A stretch of 64,000 nucleotides of DNA from Caulobacterales bacterium (GCA_017303355.1 JAFLCU010000015.1:34945-98944), one strand, 5' to 3'; shown: positions 28,773-37,670, counted from the first letter of the stretch. Numbers and translations: made by a program. The notes: a model not told the origin generated them from the letters alone.

Positions 28773-29090
28773 CTACGCCGCCTCAGCGGCGAATTGCTCC
28801 AGCTCGGACAAGGCCGCCGTCAGCGCCTGGCCGACGCGCGCCAACGCGGCCTCGCGCTCGGCTTCGTTCACGCGTTCGGCCGCTTCGCACGCGGCCGCGA
28901 GCGCGGCGAAGCCGATGCCGCGCGCGGAGCCCTTCATGGTGTGGACGGCCTCGCGCCAACCTTCACCCGATGTGAACGCGCCGATCCAGCCTTCGACTTG
29001 CAGGCGGAAGAGGCCAAGCACCTCGCGCTGCAGCGCACGGTCCGCGCCGGTCATGTGGTCGAAATGGGCGCGGTCGAGAACGAGGAGCAT
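28773..29090 (-). CDS. Hpt phosphotransfer protein
   Basis: 105 residues, all-helical. The Hpt signature EAVHTMKGSARGIG holds the phosphorylatable His50 followed by the conserved KGS and a Gly. It is a lone Hpt module, the missing link needed by hybrid kinases that end in a receiver; two such hybrids (3966-6692 and 16161-18482) lie in this window. A partnership is inference. It is not ChpT, which is larger and has an ATPase-like second domain. Confidence 0.85.
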   Translation of the reverse strand: MLLVLDRAHFDHMTGADRALQREVLGLFRLQVEGWIGAFTSGEGWREAVHTMKGSARGIGFAALAAACEAAERVNEAEREAALARVGQALTAALSELEQFAAEAA

Positions 29091-29114
29091 TGCGCCAGAT
29101 TGGCCTCGCCTCGC

Positions 29115-29819
29115 TTAAGGCGAGGTTGAAAACGCCTGCAATAGGTGGCCGTGGAATACCGCCACGGCCAGCGCCACGACGATGCCGGCCAAGCCGCGCC
29201 AGCCAATCTCGCCGACCTTCAACGTATTGCGACCCTGGGCGATGGCCGCGAAAGGGAGGTTGGAGGTCACGTCGGCGAAGCGGTTCCAAGTCTCGGGATT
29301 GCGGGCGCGGCCTTTGCGGTCGATCGAGCGCGCACCAAAAACGGCCATCAGGGCCAGCGCGCCGAACAGCATCAGCGCGAAGCGCTCGCCGTTGAAGAGG
29401 AGATGCGCCGCGCCCCAGAGCGCCACGCCCCACAGAAAAGGATGCCGGGTGACGCGCAGGATGCCGCGCGCGGGCTCGGCTTGCGCCAAGGATCGGCTTT
29501 CGAAGCCAGCGGAAGTCGGCCCGGGCGAGAAAGCGCCCGTCACCGCCACGGCCATGCCCAGCAAGCTCAGCGCGTAGCCTGGCCAGCGCAGCCAGTCCGG
29601 CGGCGCCCAGAGCATTTCGTTCAGCGGATCAAAGGGATCGGCGCGCATCGCCTGATAGCCCAGGACAAGCCAGGCTAGCAGCGCCAGCGACGCCAGCGAA
29701 AAGAGCCCCCGATAGGGCCATTCGCCGATGACGCCCACGAGACGCGCGCGCAGGCCGGTGGCCGAGACGCCGACATGGATCAGCACGAAGCCAGCCAAAG
29801 CCCAGGCGAAATCGTTCAT
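29115..29819 (-). CDS. NnrU-family membrane protein
   Basis: 234 residues with five to six membrane helices. RVTRHPFLWGVALWGAAHL is the NnrU/isoprenylcysteine methyltransferase-like region, where RHP is conserved, and FGARSIDRKGR follows it. NnrU was named from nitric-oxide-related gene clusters, but most members have no proven role, and no nitric oxide genes are adjacent here. A strong GGAGG site lies before ATG 29819. Confidence 0.85.
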   Translation of the reverse strand: MNDFAWALAGFVLIHVGVSATGLRARLVGVIGEWPYRGLFSLASLALLAWLVLGYQAMRADPFDPLNEMLWAPPDWLRWPGYALSLLGMAVAVTGAFSPGPTSAGFESRSLAQAEPARGILRVTRHPFLWGVALWGAAHLLFNGERFALMLFGALALMAVFGARSIDRKGRARNPETWNRFADVTSNLPFAAIAQGRNTLKVGEIGWRGLAGIVVALAVAVFHGHLLQAFSTSP

Positions 29820-29937
29820 GGCCGTTCCTCCCTCCGCGGGCCGCAAGGCTCGCCCCGGAGCGTCCTAGCATCAAGGCGACAAAGCCGCACTGGACGAGCC
29901 GCCCCAATCCCCTTATGTCCGGGGCCTTCGCGATTCC

Positions 29938-30013
<76 letters not shown>

Positions 30014-30046
30014 TCGCGCTTCAGGGCTGGCGCTAGATTTGCCGTC

Positions 30047-30385
30047 TCAAACCTTCCGCACAAATTCTGATTTGAGCTTCATCGCGCCGAAGCCGTCGAT
30101 GCGGCAATCGATGTCGTGATCGCCGCCGACGAGGCGGATGTTCTTCACTTTCGTGCCGACCTTCACGACTTGCGAGGTGCCCTTGATCTTCAGGTCCTTG
30201 ATCACGGTGACGGTGTCGCCGTCTTGCAGCACGTTGCCGTTGGCGTCGCGGATGACGCCGCTCTCGGGCTCGGCGGCCGCGCTGGCGCGCGACCATTCGT
30301 GCGCGCATTCCGGGCACACGAGCAGGGCGCCGTCCTCGTAGGTTAGCGCCGAATGGCAATTGGGGCAGGGCGGCAAACCGCTCAT
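30047..30385 (-). CDS. yjdM: YjdM/PhnA zinc-ribbon protein
   Basis: 112 residues. An N-terminal zinc ribbon (CPNC at 7-10, CPEC near 24-27) is followed by the YjdM core: [25 protein letters not shown] then [16 protein letters not shown]. The family was once called PhnA and linked with phosphonates, but the fold alone does not show that activity, and no phosphonate genes are near. Length is usual for the family. Confidence 0.92.
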   Translation of the reverse strand: MSGLPPCPNCHSALTYEDGALLVCPECAHEWSRASAAAEPESGVIRDANGNVLQDGDTVTVIKDLKIKGTSQVVKVGTKVKNIRLVGGDHDIDCRIDGFGAMKLKSEFVRKV

Positions 30386-30429
30386 GACGCGCGCTTTCTC
30401 TCCGAACGATGGCGCGTTCTAAGCGGCGA

Positions 30430-30738
30430 TCAGAATTGTGAATAGTCGGGCAAGCGGTCGCGGATCTGGCCCATGCGCTCGTAAGCGCGAAACGCGAGCA
30501 TGAAGAGCTCGCAGATGAAACGCCAATAGACGAGCGCCACCGCGCCGATCGCCGGCGCGCCGAGCAGCATGGTAATGCCTTGGCCGAAATTGCCCGTGAA
30601 CAAAGCCGCAAGGCCGGCAAACATGGTCATGCCGATGAAAAAGGCGAGGCCGACCAGGCCGACATAATAGACGATCTTGACCAGCACCGGCCCCAGCAGG
30701 CGGTCAAAGCCGATAAATCGTTGCAGGATCGATTGCAT
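30430..30738 (-). CDS. DUF4282 membrane protein
   Basis: 102 residues with two to three membrane helices (about 20-47 and 55-85) and a polar tail. The arrangement, with RFICELFMLAFRAYERM after the last helix, matches DUF4282, a family of small membrane proteins without known function. It is a single gene between yjdM and the SDR-like gene. Confidence 0.75.
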   Translation of the reverse strand: MQSILQRFIGFDRLLGPVLVKIVYYVGLVGLAFFIGMTMFAGLAALFTGNFGQGITMLLGAPAIGAVALVYWRFICELFMLAFRAYERMGQIRDRLPDYSQF

Positions 30739-30772
30739 CGCGCGCTCCGGAGAATCGTGTGCGCCGATCCGA

Positions 30773-31507
30773 TCAGAGCGTGTAGCCGCCGTCCACCACT
30801 AGCGTGGCGCCTGTCAGTGGAGACTCATCGGCCAGAAGCAGCGTGATGAGGCGGCCGAAATCATCATCGGCGGCGTAGCGCGCCAATTGCGGATTGAGCC
30901 TGGCGATATCCTCAAGCGCCGCGCGCGCGCCGCCGCGGGCGCGTTCGAGGTCCTGGAAGAGCGGCGCGTCTCGGCGCATGTCGACGCCGCCGCGCGTCAG
31001 CGCGTTGACGCGGATATTGCCGCTCGCGCCTTCGCGCGCGGCTTCTTGGACCAGGCGCGTCAAATCCGGCGCGGGCGAGGGCGCGGTGACGATGATGGCG
31101 CCGCCTTGTGCGTTTGCGCGCATCAGCGGCATCAGTGCGCGCAACGAAAGCTGCGCGGCGTCAAAATTGGTGGCGCGTTTCCACTCGACCAGATTGTCGT
31201 CGGTGATGCTCATCTTATGGGCGGCGCCGGCGTTGACGACGGCCCAATCGAGTCGGCCGTATTGCGCGCGGATAAAGCCTGACGCCTGTGTCCAGCGGGC
31301 TTCGTCGGCGACATCGAACGCCAGGGTGGACACACGCTCGGGCGGCGTCTCGATCGCGTCCGCCGCCGCGTCGAGCGCTGCTTCCTCGAGATCGACAAGG
31401 ATGAGGCCGCCTTGCGACTTGCGCGCGAGCGTCCGGGCGCAGGCTCCGCCCATCGGCGAGGCGGCGCCCGTGATCAGGGTGACGGGGGTGAGGCGGTCAA
31501 GCTCCAT
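30773..31507 (-). CDS. Short-chain dehydrogenase-like protein lacking the catalytic YxxxK
   Basis: 244 residues with the Rossmann fold of SDRs: TGAASPMGGA near the N terminus (the usual TGxxxGxG has Pro in place of the middle Gly), NAGA, and a C-terminal LLLADESPLTGATLVVDGG. The catalytic Tyr-x-x-x-Lys helix is missing: after IIVTAPSPAP the sequence goes straight to an Ala/Glu/Arg helix and then GNIRVNAL. It may be an inactive, cofactor-binding or regulatory SDR. The start ATG 31507 is uncertain; ATG 31516 adds three residues. It diverges from the Nudix gene. Confidence 0.8.
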   Translation of the reverse strand: MELDRLTPVTLITGAASPMGGACARTLARKSQGGLILVDLEEAALDAAADAIETPPERVSTLAFDVADEARWTQASGFIRAQYGRLDWAVVNAGAAHKMSITDDNLVEWKRATNFDAAQLSLRALMPLMRANAQGGAIIVTAPSPAPDLTRLVQEAAREGASGNIRVNALTRGGVDMRRDAPLFQDLERARGGARAALEDIARLNPQLARYAADDDFGRLITLLLADESPLTGATLVVDGGYTL

Positions 31508-31582
31508 GGCGCCCATAGGCCACGGCGCGGGCGCGCTTTCAACACATCGCCAGCGCCAGCGGCGCGCGCTATATCAGCGGCG

Positions 31583-32041
31583 ATGACACGGTTCGCGTTG
31601 CAATTCGGCAAAACCCAGCCAGGGCTCACCTATCTGGAGCGCATGTGCGCGTATGGCATTTGCCCGCGCGGCGAAGCCAATATCGCGATCGTTCAGATCG
31701 GAAAAAAAGCGCCGTACGAATACGATCTGCCGGGCGGCGGCATCGAGACCGATGAGGATGAAGCGGCTGCCTTGATGCGCGAGTTTCAGGAAGAAACTGG
31801 TCTCACGGTCTGGCCAACGCGCATTATTGGCCGCGCCGGGCAATATTGGGTCAATAAGGGCGAGCCGCGCAATTCGCTGGCCAGCTTCTATGAGGTTGAG
31901 CTCTCCGCCGACGACAGCGCGCCAACCGAGCCGGATCACGTGCTGATCTGGATGAGCGTGCAGGAGGCTCTGACGAAAGTGCGCCATGAATCGCACGCCT
32001 GGGCGATCATGCATTGGCAGCGCGCACGGCGCGGCGTTTAG
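31583..32041 (+). CDS. Nudix hydrolase
   Basis: 152 residues. The Nudix box is perfect: GGIETDEDEAAALMREFQEE followed by TGL matches GX5EX7REUXEEXGU, which binds the metals that cleave a nucleoside diphosphate bond. The substrate is unknown. The start ATG 31583 was chosen because the upstream frame is Arg-rich and complementary to the SDR gene. Its stop overlaps the convergent TIR-like gene by 4 nt. Confidence 0.92.
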   Translation: MTRFALQFGKTQPGLTYLERMCAYGICPRGEANIAIVQIGKKAPYEYDLPGGGIETDEDEAAALMREFQEETGLTVWPTRIIGRAGQYWVNKGEPRNSLASFYEVELSADDSAPTEPDHVLIWMSVQEALTKVRHESHAWAIMHWQRARRGV

Positions 32042-32799
32042 GTTTCCGGCGCCTCGTCGTCGCGATCGCGCAGCGGGTTGATGTCGCGCAGGCGCTCCAG
32101 CAGCGTGGGATCGCGGAACTCGGCCGGCTCGTAGGGATCGACCAGATAGAGCGACGGATGCGATTGCGGCGTGAGCGGCGCGATGCGCGACGGCAGGCGC
32201 GGCAGCGCGAAGACGTCATCGACGGAAGCCGGCTCGATGAATTCAACCGCGCCGCCGACGCCGGTGGCTTCGGAGAAGGGCAGTGTCGCCGGTGCTGTCG
32301 CGGCTTGCTGCTGGCGGGGTGCGGCGACGTCGTTGATGCGCACGATGAAGGCGCCGCCGATGGCGAGGAGACCGGCCGCGCCAAGCGCCATGACCGCATA
32401 ACGTGGCGGCGGCGGTGCGGGCTCAAGCCTGCGCGAGACGGTGCGGAGGCGATCGTTCAGCGCATTCCAGGCGCGGCCGCCGCGCTCGCCGCGCCATTGC
32501 GCGAATTCAACGACCGGCGCGACGCGTGCGATTTTCGGCGCGCCCGGCGCGCGGGCCAACTCAATGAGACGTTGCGGATCGGCGCGCTCGGCCCAGGCCA
32601 GCATGTATTCCTGCATCGGCGCGGCCGGCGACCAGATCATGATGACGGCTTCGTCGTTGTCCTTGGCGGCTTCCAGATCATGATAGGCTTGGCGCCCGCA
32701 CGTCAGACGCACGACGTGCTGCTCGGCCTCGAGCAGGCGCACAAGCATCTCGGCCACTTTTGTGGCGTCGTGCGTGCAAACGATACGGATGTCGATCAT
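32038..32799 (-). CDS. TIR-like membrane protein
   Basis: 253 residues. Residues 1-120 look like a diverged TIR-type alpha/beta domain: strand IRIVCTHD, helix, strand VIMIWSP, helix, then AQWRGERGG and a helix. A Pro-rich linker, one membrane helix (about 135-153) and an exported acidic, Pro-rich tail follow. The soluble protein at 54489-54905 has the same pattern (LILWSEA and ISRWRGDPDD), so the two are probably paralogues. The TIR domain would be cytoplasmic. Whether it has NAD-cleaving activity is unknown; the catalytic Glu could not be placed with confidence. Confidence 0.6.
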   Translation of the reverse strand: MIDIRIVCTHDATKVAEMLVRLLEAEQHVVRLTCGRQAYHDLEAAKDNDEAVIMIWSPAAPMQEYMLAWAERADPQRLIELARAPGAPKIARVAPVVEFAQWRGERGGRAWNALNDRLRTVSRRLEPAPPPPRYAVMALGAAGLLAIGGAFIVRINDVAAPRQQQAATAPATLPFSEATGVGGAVEFIEPASVDDVFALPRLPSRIAPLTPQSHPSLYLVDPYEPAEFRDPTLLERLRDINPLRDRDDEAPET

Positions 32800-33093
32800 C
32801 GCGGGGGGCCGATCTCGAAATTGATCTTGCTCCTACCATGCCGATTCGCGCACGCCAGCACGGAGGGCGCGCCCGATTGTGAGTAACATGGCGAAGGCAC
32901 GGTGCGGTGGCGCCAAAGACAGCCTTTGGACTTCGCCTCAAGCGTGTGTTCCACGCCTGCGCTTCGCGGCGTAGATTACGGCAAAGCAATCTTGGTTGTG
33001 AAACGCGCGGGAACTCGTAAGCTCTGGACGTTGCGGCGAGGCGAGCGCAGGCTCGGCCCTAACAACGAAAGCCGCGCGAGAGGGGAAACACGC

Positions 33094-33399
33094 ATGGATA
33101 TGGCGACAATTCTTCCGTTCGTGGTGCAGGCCGTTGGCGGCGCCGTGGGCGGCAACATTTTGGGCGCGCTGACGCGCGGCGGCGGCGGCCTGTTGGGCCG
33201 CACGTTGATCGGCGCCGTCGGTGGGCTGGCGGCGGGCTATGCCGGCGGCAATGTCGAGGCGGTGGGCAACATCACCTCGATGTGGAGCGGCCTGATCGAG
33301 GGCGAAAACGGCGCGCGCTTGTCGAACCTGATCACGGGCGCCGCTGGCGGCGGCATCCTGGGCTTGGTCGGCGGTCTGCTGATCCGGGCGCGGAGCTAG
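33094..33399 (+). CDS. Small glycine-zipper membrane protein
   Basis: 101 residues, very Gly/Ala-rich, with repeated GxxxG spacing (AVGGAVGGNILGALTRGGGG, AVGGLAAGYAGG). Two or three hydrophobic segments, no signal peptide cut site. GAGGGG lies before ATG 33094. The function is not recognised; glycine-zipper proteins oligomerise in membranes. The 294-nt gap upstream (32800-33093) shows no gene and no clear promoter. Confidence 0.65.
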   Translation: MDMATILPFVVQAVGGAVGGNILGALTRGGGGLLGRTLIGAVGGLAAGYAGGNVEAVGNITSMWSGLIEGENGARLSNLITGAAGGGILGLVGGLLIRARS

Positions 33400-33407
33400 T
33401 GTGCGAA

Positions 33408-33432
33408 GCGGGGGAGATCCGATCTCCCTCGC
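33408..33432. terminator. Bidirectional terminator-like hairpin
   Basis: GCGGGGGAGATC and GATCTCCCTCGC form a nearly perfect 12-bp inverted repeat (one G-U pair) with minimal loop, placed exactly between the ends of the convergent genes at 33399 and 33436. There is no strong T-run on either side. Confidence 0.6.
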
Positions 33433-33435
33433 GTC

Positions 33436-34437
33436 TCACAGGTCGCGCCAGAGCGCCGTGAGGAATTGCGCGTCCGACCATTGCGTGTCGCGGCTGCGCG
33501 ATTGGCGCACGACCACCAGACCGATCGACGGCACGATATAGAGACGCTGGCCGCCAGCGCCGGCGGCCATGGCGAGATCGGTCGGCGCGGGCGAGGCTGC
33601 GCGCCACAAATCGCTGTCAGCGTCGAGATCGTCGCGCGTGCGCGCTATCGCCGCGAGCCAAAGCCCCATGCCGGCGCGCGATTCCGCGAACGAGCCGCGC
33701 ATGGCTTCGCGCAGCGTGTCGCCATCGGCCAATTCCTGCGCGCGCCAAATACCTTCACGGCGAATAAGCTCGCCCGCTTGCGCCCAGCCGCGCGCGGACA
33801 CCGCGATGCCATCATCAAGACGCGGCGCGCCATTGGGCATGCGCGTCCAGCCGATCGGCGTGCAGCCGATGGGCGAGAGCGTGCGGCTGGTGAGATAGCG
33901 CGCGGGATCGGGATCGCGCCCGGCGGCGGCGAGTTTTCGCGTGGCGATTTCGGCGAGCAGCAGATACGGCGCTTCGTTGTTGATGAAGCGCACGCCGGGC
34001 GGATCGCGCGGCTCCAAGGCGATGGCGGTCGCAAGATCGCGCGTGTCGCGGCGATCGAACGCGATGCCGCTGGCGCCGCTCATCAAGGAGCGGATGGAGA
34101 TTGTGCTCTTCACCGGATGTGCGCCCCAATCGCCCAAGGTGGCGGCCACCGGCTCATCCAGCGTGAGCAGGCGGTCTTCGGCGAGCGAGGCCAATAGCAG
34201 CGGCGCGAACGCGCGCGAGCCCGTCCCGATCGGCCAGCGATGATCCGCCGTCGCGCCGAAATACATTTCCGCCAGGATCACGCCGTGGCGCACCACAAGC
34301 AGCGTTGCGCCGTCGCGCTCGGCGCTATAGCGCGCCGCTTGCGTGAAGCGCGGCGCGGGTTGTGCGCGCGCGATCTGCGCGGACGCACTGACGATGCTGC
34401 ATGCTGCGGCGCTCGACAGGAAAGCTCGGCGGTCCAT
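33436..34437 (-). CDS. Exported beta-lactamase-fold protein with altered active site
   Basis: 333 residues. The N terminus MDRRAFLSSAAACSIVSASA with RR is a Tat-type signal. The rest matches the serine beta-lactamase/esterase fold (penicillin-binding-protein-like class C family), with WPIGTGSRAFAPLLLASL then LLTLDEPVAATLGDWGAHP and MSGASGI. Where the family has S-x-x-K, this protein reads T-G-S-R, so both the nucleophile Ser and the Lys seem replaced. It may be inactive as a hydrolase, or the nearby Ser may serve. Start ATG 34437 was chosen at the signal peptide. It diverges from the lipocalin gene. Confidence 0.8.
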   Translation of the reverse strand: MDRRAFLSSAAACSIVSASAQIARAQPAPRFTQAARYSAERDGATLLVVRHGVILAEMYFGATADHRWPIGTGSRAFAPLLLASLAEDRLLTLDEPVAATLGDWGAHPVKSTISIRSLMSGASGIAFDRRDTRDLATAIALEPRDPPGVRFINNEAPYLLLAEIATRKLAAAGRDPDPARYLTSRTLSPIGCTPIGWTRMPNGAPRLDDGIAVSARGWAQAGELIRREGIWRAQELADGDTLREAMRGSFAESRAGMGLWLAAIARTRDDLDADSDLWRAASPAPTDLAMAAGAGGQRLYIVPSIGLVVVRQSRSRDTQWSDAQFLTALWRDL

Positions 34438-34503
34438 TCGACTCCCCCTGTGGCCTATTTTCGTTAAAGGGAACCGAACCGGCAAGCCGCGCGTATCAGC
34501 GGC

Positions 34504-35025
34504 ATGAGATATTTGATCCTAAGCGCACTGGCTGCGCTAGCCGCCGCTTGCACCCCCAACCCCGTATATCGCATCAGCGAGGAACCGCTGCCGGTCGCGC
34601 ATATCGACCAGTCACGCTATTTGGGCTTCTGGCACGAGCAGGCCCGCCTGCCAAACAGCTTCGAGAATGGCTGTCAGCGCGCGACGGCGGAATATGGTCT
34701 GCGCGAAGATGGTCTGATTTCGGTTGTGAATACATGCATCGAAGCCGATGGTGAGCGGCGCACCGCTAATGGCCGCGCACGCCCCGTAGGCGAAGCGGGC
34801 GAGGGCAAGCTTGAGGTCAGTTTTTTTGGACCGTTCTGGGCCGATTATTGGGTGCTGCAACGCGCCGATGATTATTCCTGGAGCATCGTGGGCGAGCCCG
34901 AGGGCCGTTATCTTTGGCTGCTCACCCGCGCTGAAAACATCACGCCCGAGGAACGCGCCGCGTTTGAGCAGCGCATCAGCGCGCTAGGCTATCGCCCCGC
35001 CGAGTTAGTCTGGGCGGCGCCCTAG
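34504..35025 (+). CDS. blc: Outer-membrane lipocalin (Blc-type lipoprotein)
   Basis: 173 residues. A lipoprotein signal with lipobox LAAAC (Cys16) is followed by the lipocalin motif YLGFWHEQARLPNSFENGC (the GxW core), then TANGRARPVGEAGEGKLEV and DDYSWSIVGEPEGRYLWLL, which are typical Blc/apolipoprotein D stretches. It binds lipids such as lysophospholipids in the envelope. Length is as expected. Confidence 0.92.
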   Translation: MRYLILSALAALAAACTPNPVYRISEEPLPVAHIDQSRYLGFWHEQARLPNSFENGCQRATAEYGLREDGLISVVNTCIEADGERRTANGRARPVGEAGEGKLEVSFFGPFWADYWVLQRADDYSWSIVGEPEGRYLWLLTRAENITPEERAAFEQRISALGYRPAELVWAAP

Positions 35026-35027
35026 CG

Positions 35028-35058
35028 CGGCAGGCGATCTTCGGTTTGCCGCCTGCCG
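35028..35058 (+). terminator. Terminator-like hairpin after the lipocalin gene
   Basis: CGGCAGGCG (35028-35036) and CGCCTGCCG (35050-35058) form a perfect 9-bp stem with a 13-nt loop starting 3 nt after the stop codon. There is no T-run after it. Confidence 0.5.
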
Positions 35059-35106
35059 GGCCACTGCTAAGAGTGCGACGCATTTGTGCTTCGTGCGGAG
35101 GGCGTC

Positions 35107-35937
35107 ATGAGCTGGCAGGAATTTCTCGTATTCGCGGATGCGTCCGAGGATGGCGTCGCGCGCCTGCGCATGGCGATGGATGTCGCCAAGACGTTCAATG
35201 GCAAGCTTGAAGCTTTGGTGCTGGCGCCGATGCCGATGTCATTCGCCGTCGCGGGGGAGGCGCTGGCATCGCTCGATGACGAGACGCGCCACGCGCTTCG
35301 CAAGGACTGCGAAGCGGCGGTGAAGACGCTGCAAGGCGTCGCCGGCGCCGGCGCGCATGTGCACGCATGGGATATTCCCGAAGGCGATTCACAGGCCGCC
35401 GCAGCGCGCGCGAGCCGCAGCGCCGATTTTGTGATCTTCGGCCAGCCCGAGGAGATGGACGGCTCGCGCCTTGATACCGATATTTTCCTCGGCGCCGTGC
35501 TAGAGGGCGGGCGCCCGTGCTTGATGCTGCCACGCTGGATCAATCCCCGTGCCTGGGGCAAGCGCGCTCTGATTTCATGGAAGGGCACGCCGGAAGCGGC
35601 GCGCGCCGTGCAGGCGGCGTTGCCGTTCCTGAAGAAGGCCGAAGCCGTGCGCCTGTGCGTCGCCAATCCGCGCGGTGAGCGCGAAGGCGAGGATGAGGCG
35701 GGCATTGCGCGCATCGCGACCTATCTGATGCGCCATGGCGTGAAGGTGGAAGAGCCGGTCGTGCGCGAAAGCTGGGAAGGCCCGGATCGCATGATCGTGT
35801 CCGAGGTCGAGGGCTTCAACGCCGATTTCCTCGTGCTTGGGGCCTATGAAGATCCGAAATGGGCGGAAGAGATTTTCGGCGGCGTCACCGCGCGCATGGT
35901 GCGCGACGCGAAAATTCCGATCCTGATGACGCACTAA
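35107..35937 (+). CDS. Tandem universal stress protein
   Basis: 276 residues with two UspA-like halves. The first (1-135) begins FLVFADASEDGVARLRMAMDVA; the second (about 155-276) begins KRALISWKGTPEAARAVQAALPFL and ends DFLVLGAYEDPKWAEEIFGGVTARMV then IPILMTH, close to the ATP-binding G-x2-G-x9-G-S/T motif but without a full match. ATG 35107 has GGAGG upstream. It converges on the HtrA-like gene with a 1-nt gap. Confidence 0.87.
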   Translation: MSWQEFLVFADASEDGVARLRMAMDVAKTFNGKLEALVLAPMPMSFAVAGEALASLDDETRHALRKDCEAAVKTLQGVAGAGAHVHAWDIPEGDSQAAAARASRSADFVIFGQPEEMDGSRLDTDIFLGAVLEGGRPCLMLPRWINPRAWGKRALISWKGTPEAARAVQAALPFLKKAEAVRLCVANPRGEREGEDEAGIARIATYLMRHGVKVEEPVVRESWEGPDRMIVSEVEGFNADFLVLGAYEDPKWAEEIFGGVTARMVRDAKIPILMTH

Positions 35938-35938
35938 T

Positions 35939-37042
35939 CTATTTGGTCGGCGCGCTGGCTTGGGTTGGCGCGCCGATATCTTCGATCGGCACGCTGACCT
36001 CGACATCGCGGTCGCCACGGCGGACGGTGAGGCGCACCGTGCCGCCGACGCCGAGTCTGTCGAGCTGATTGGTGAGATCAGCCAGCCGCCGGACGGGTTC
36101 GCCTTCGGCCTGCACGATCACATCCCCCAGCACGCCCGCGCGCTGATCGGTGCCGCGCAAACCCGCGCGTGCGGCGGGCGACCCCGACGATGTTTCCCAG
36201 ACCAGCACGCCTTCAACGCCCAGGCGCGTCGCGATCGATTGATCGGCCGTCAGCACGCCGATGCCCGCGATCGGCGCGCGGCCATTCTCGATCAATTGCG
36301 GCACGACGCGCGCGACCGTGTCGATCGGCACGGCAAAGCCCAGGCCCGCATAGGCGCCCGAGGGTGAGAAGATTGCGGTGGTGACGCCGATGACGCGGCC
36401 GGCGCTATCGAGCAGAGGCCCGCCGGAATTGCCGGGATTGATCGCGGCGTCGGTCTGGATCACGTCGGCGATCTCGCGGCCCTCCTGCGTCGGCAATTGA
36501 CGGCCAAGCGCGGAAACGATGCCGGAGGTGATGGTCTGGTCGAAGCCGAACGGATTGCCGATCGCGAAGGTCGCTTGGCCGACGCGGAGATCTGCTGATG
36601 TGCCGAGCGCGAGCGGCCGCGCTTGCGTCGGGCGTTCGAGACGGAGAACGGCGATGTCGTATTGCGGCGCGCGGCCAATCACGGTGGCGCGGACATCTTC
36701 ACCGCCGGGCGGGCGCACGATGATCTCTTGGCCTTGCACGACGTGATTGTTGGTGACGATGTGGCCAGCTTCGTCCCAGACGAAGCCGGTGCCTGAACTG
36801 ATCTCGACATTGTTGAAGCCGCCGGCGGCGCGCCCGCCGCTGATGACGAGCACGACGGAGGGCGAGGCGGTTTCGAAAATGGCGATCGTTGCTTGCTCGC
36901 TCTCGGCCAGCGTGCCGCGCGCCTGCACGACGCGCGGATCGGCGCCTTCGGTGTCGACTTGCGCCGGCGGCGCTGCGTTGCAGGCGGCGAGCAAGGCAAG
37001 GGCGAAGGCGGCGAGTAACGTGGCGCGCATAGCTTTATTCAT
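35939..37042 (-). CDS. HtrA/DegP-like serine protease lipoprotein with one PDZ domain
   Basis: 367 residues. Lipobox LAAC with Cys21 anchors it, probably in the periplasm. A trypsin-like domain carries the triad His100 (TNNHVV), Asp129 (YDIAVL) and Ser206 (GNSGGPL). One PDZ domain follows (about 260-345: GVLVWETSSGSPAARAGLRG). DegP has two PDZ domains, so this is closer to DegS-type proteases, with lipid rather than helix anchoring. The start ATG 37042 has GGAAGAG upstream; earlier in-frame codons run into the upstream gene, with which it shares 8 nt. Confidence 0.9.
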   Translation of the reverse strand: MNKAMRATLLAAFALALLAACNAAPPAQVDTEGADPRVVQARGTLAESEQATIAIFETASPSVVLVISGGRAAGGFNNVEISSGTGFVWDEAGHIVTNNHVVQGQEIIVRPPGGEDVRATVIGRAPQYDIAVLRLERPTQARPLALGTSADLRVGQATFAIGNPFGFDQTITSGIVSALGRQLPTQEGREIADVIQTDAAINPGNSGGPLLDSAGRVIGVTTAIFSPSGAYAGLGFAVPIDTVARVVPQLIENGRAPIAGIGVLTADQSIATRLGVEGVLVWETSSGSPAARAGLRGTDQRAGVLGDVIVQAEGEPVRRLADLTNQLDRLGVGGTVRLTVRRGDRDVEVSVPIEDIGAPTQASAPTK

Positions 37043-37670
37043 CGGTGCTCTTCCATATCGCATACGCTTCATCTCGATCCTTGAACGCGACGATGGCACG
37101 GAAGCCAAAATGCTTCAGGTCATTGGCAGATAGGAATGGCGCCAGCTTGTCGAAGGTGTCCAGAAAGATAGCGGGGTTTGAGTTGACATAGATCCCCAAG
37201 ATCATGCTGCTGCGCATCGACAGGTCGTATTTTGTTGCCTTACGATTGACGGCTTCGATGATATCGGCCGCGATCATCTGAAATGGAGTGTCGCCAGGAA
37301 ATCCTTGCTTGCCGCGACCGCCGTTTGCACCAAGTACGCTTGGCCCAGCCTCACTTTCATTTGTGGTCATCTCGCGCTGGTCGTCGGGATGAGTTGCCTC
37401 TGTAATTTCGAGCGTGCCGAAGCCAAGCTCGCAGCAAAATTCAAAATCTGGGCAACTGCAGATCGTTGTTTCGGGGATGCGTCGTAAACGAATGGCTCCG
37501 GCCAACATACCCGCGTGGTATAGCGCAAAAGCAGCGCGACGTACTGCCCACCAGTCCTTTCGATCTTGCGACCGAGCCGATGGCGCCGTCCGAGGGCCGA
37601 CCTCAACGGCAGGAAACTCACGTTCAAACGTGGAGAAACTTCGAACGGTGACGATGTCTGAAGAGATCAT
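37035..37670 (-). CDS. Hypothetical protein of atypical composition
   Basis: 211 residues, no recognised domain. It has Cys-rich CSCPDFEFCCELGFG near the middle and an acidic C-terminal part with a mixed helix/strand pattern (MILGIYVNSNPAIFLDTFDK). Codon use includes many AT-ending codons and the local GC is lower than in the flanking genes, as expected for a recently acquired gene. The stop overlaps the start of the HtrA-like gene by 8 nt. The N-terminal 50 residues look less protein-like, and an internal start is possible. Confidence 0.5.
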   Translation of the reverse strand: MISSDIVTVRSFSTFEREFPAVEVGPRTAPSARSQDRKDWWAVRRAAFALYHAGMLAGAIRLRRIPETTICSCPDFEFCCELGFGTLEITEATHPDDQREMTTNESEAGPSVLGANGGRGKQGFPGDTPFQMIAADIIEAVNRKATKYDLSMRSSMILGIYVNSNPAIFLDTFDKLAPFLSANDLKHFGFRAIVAFKDRDEAYAIWKSTDE

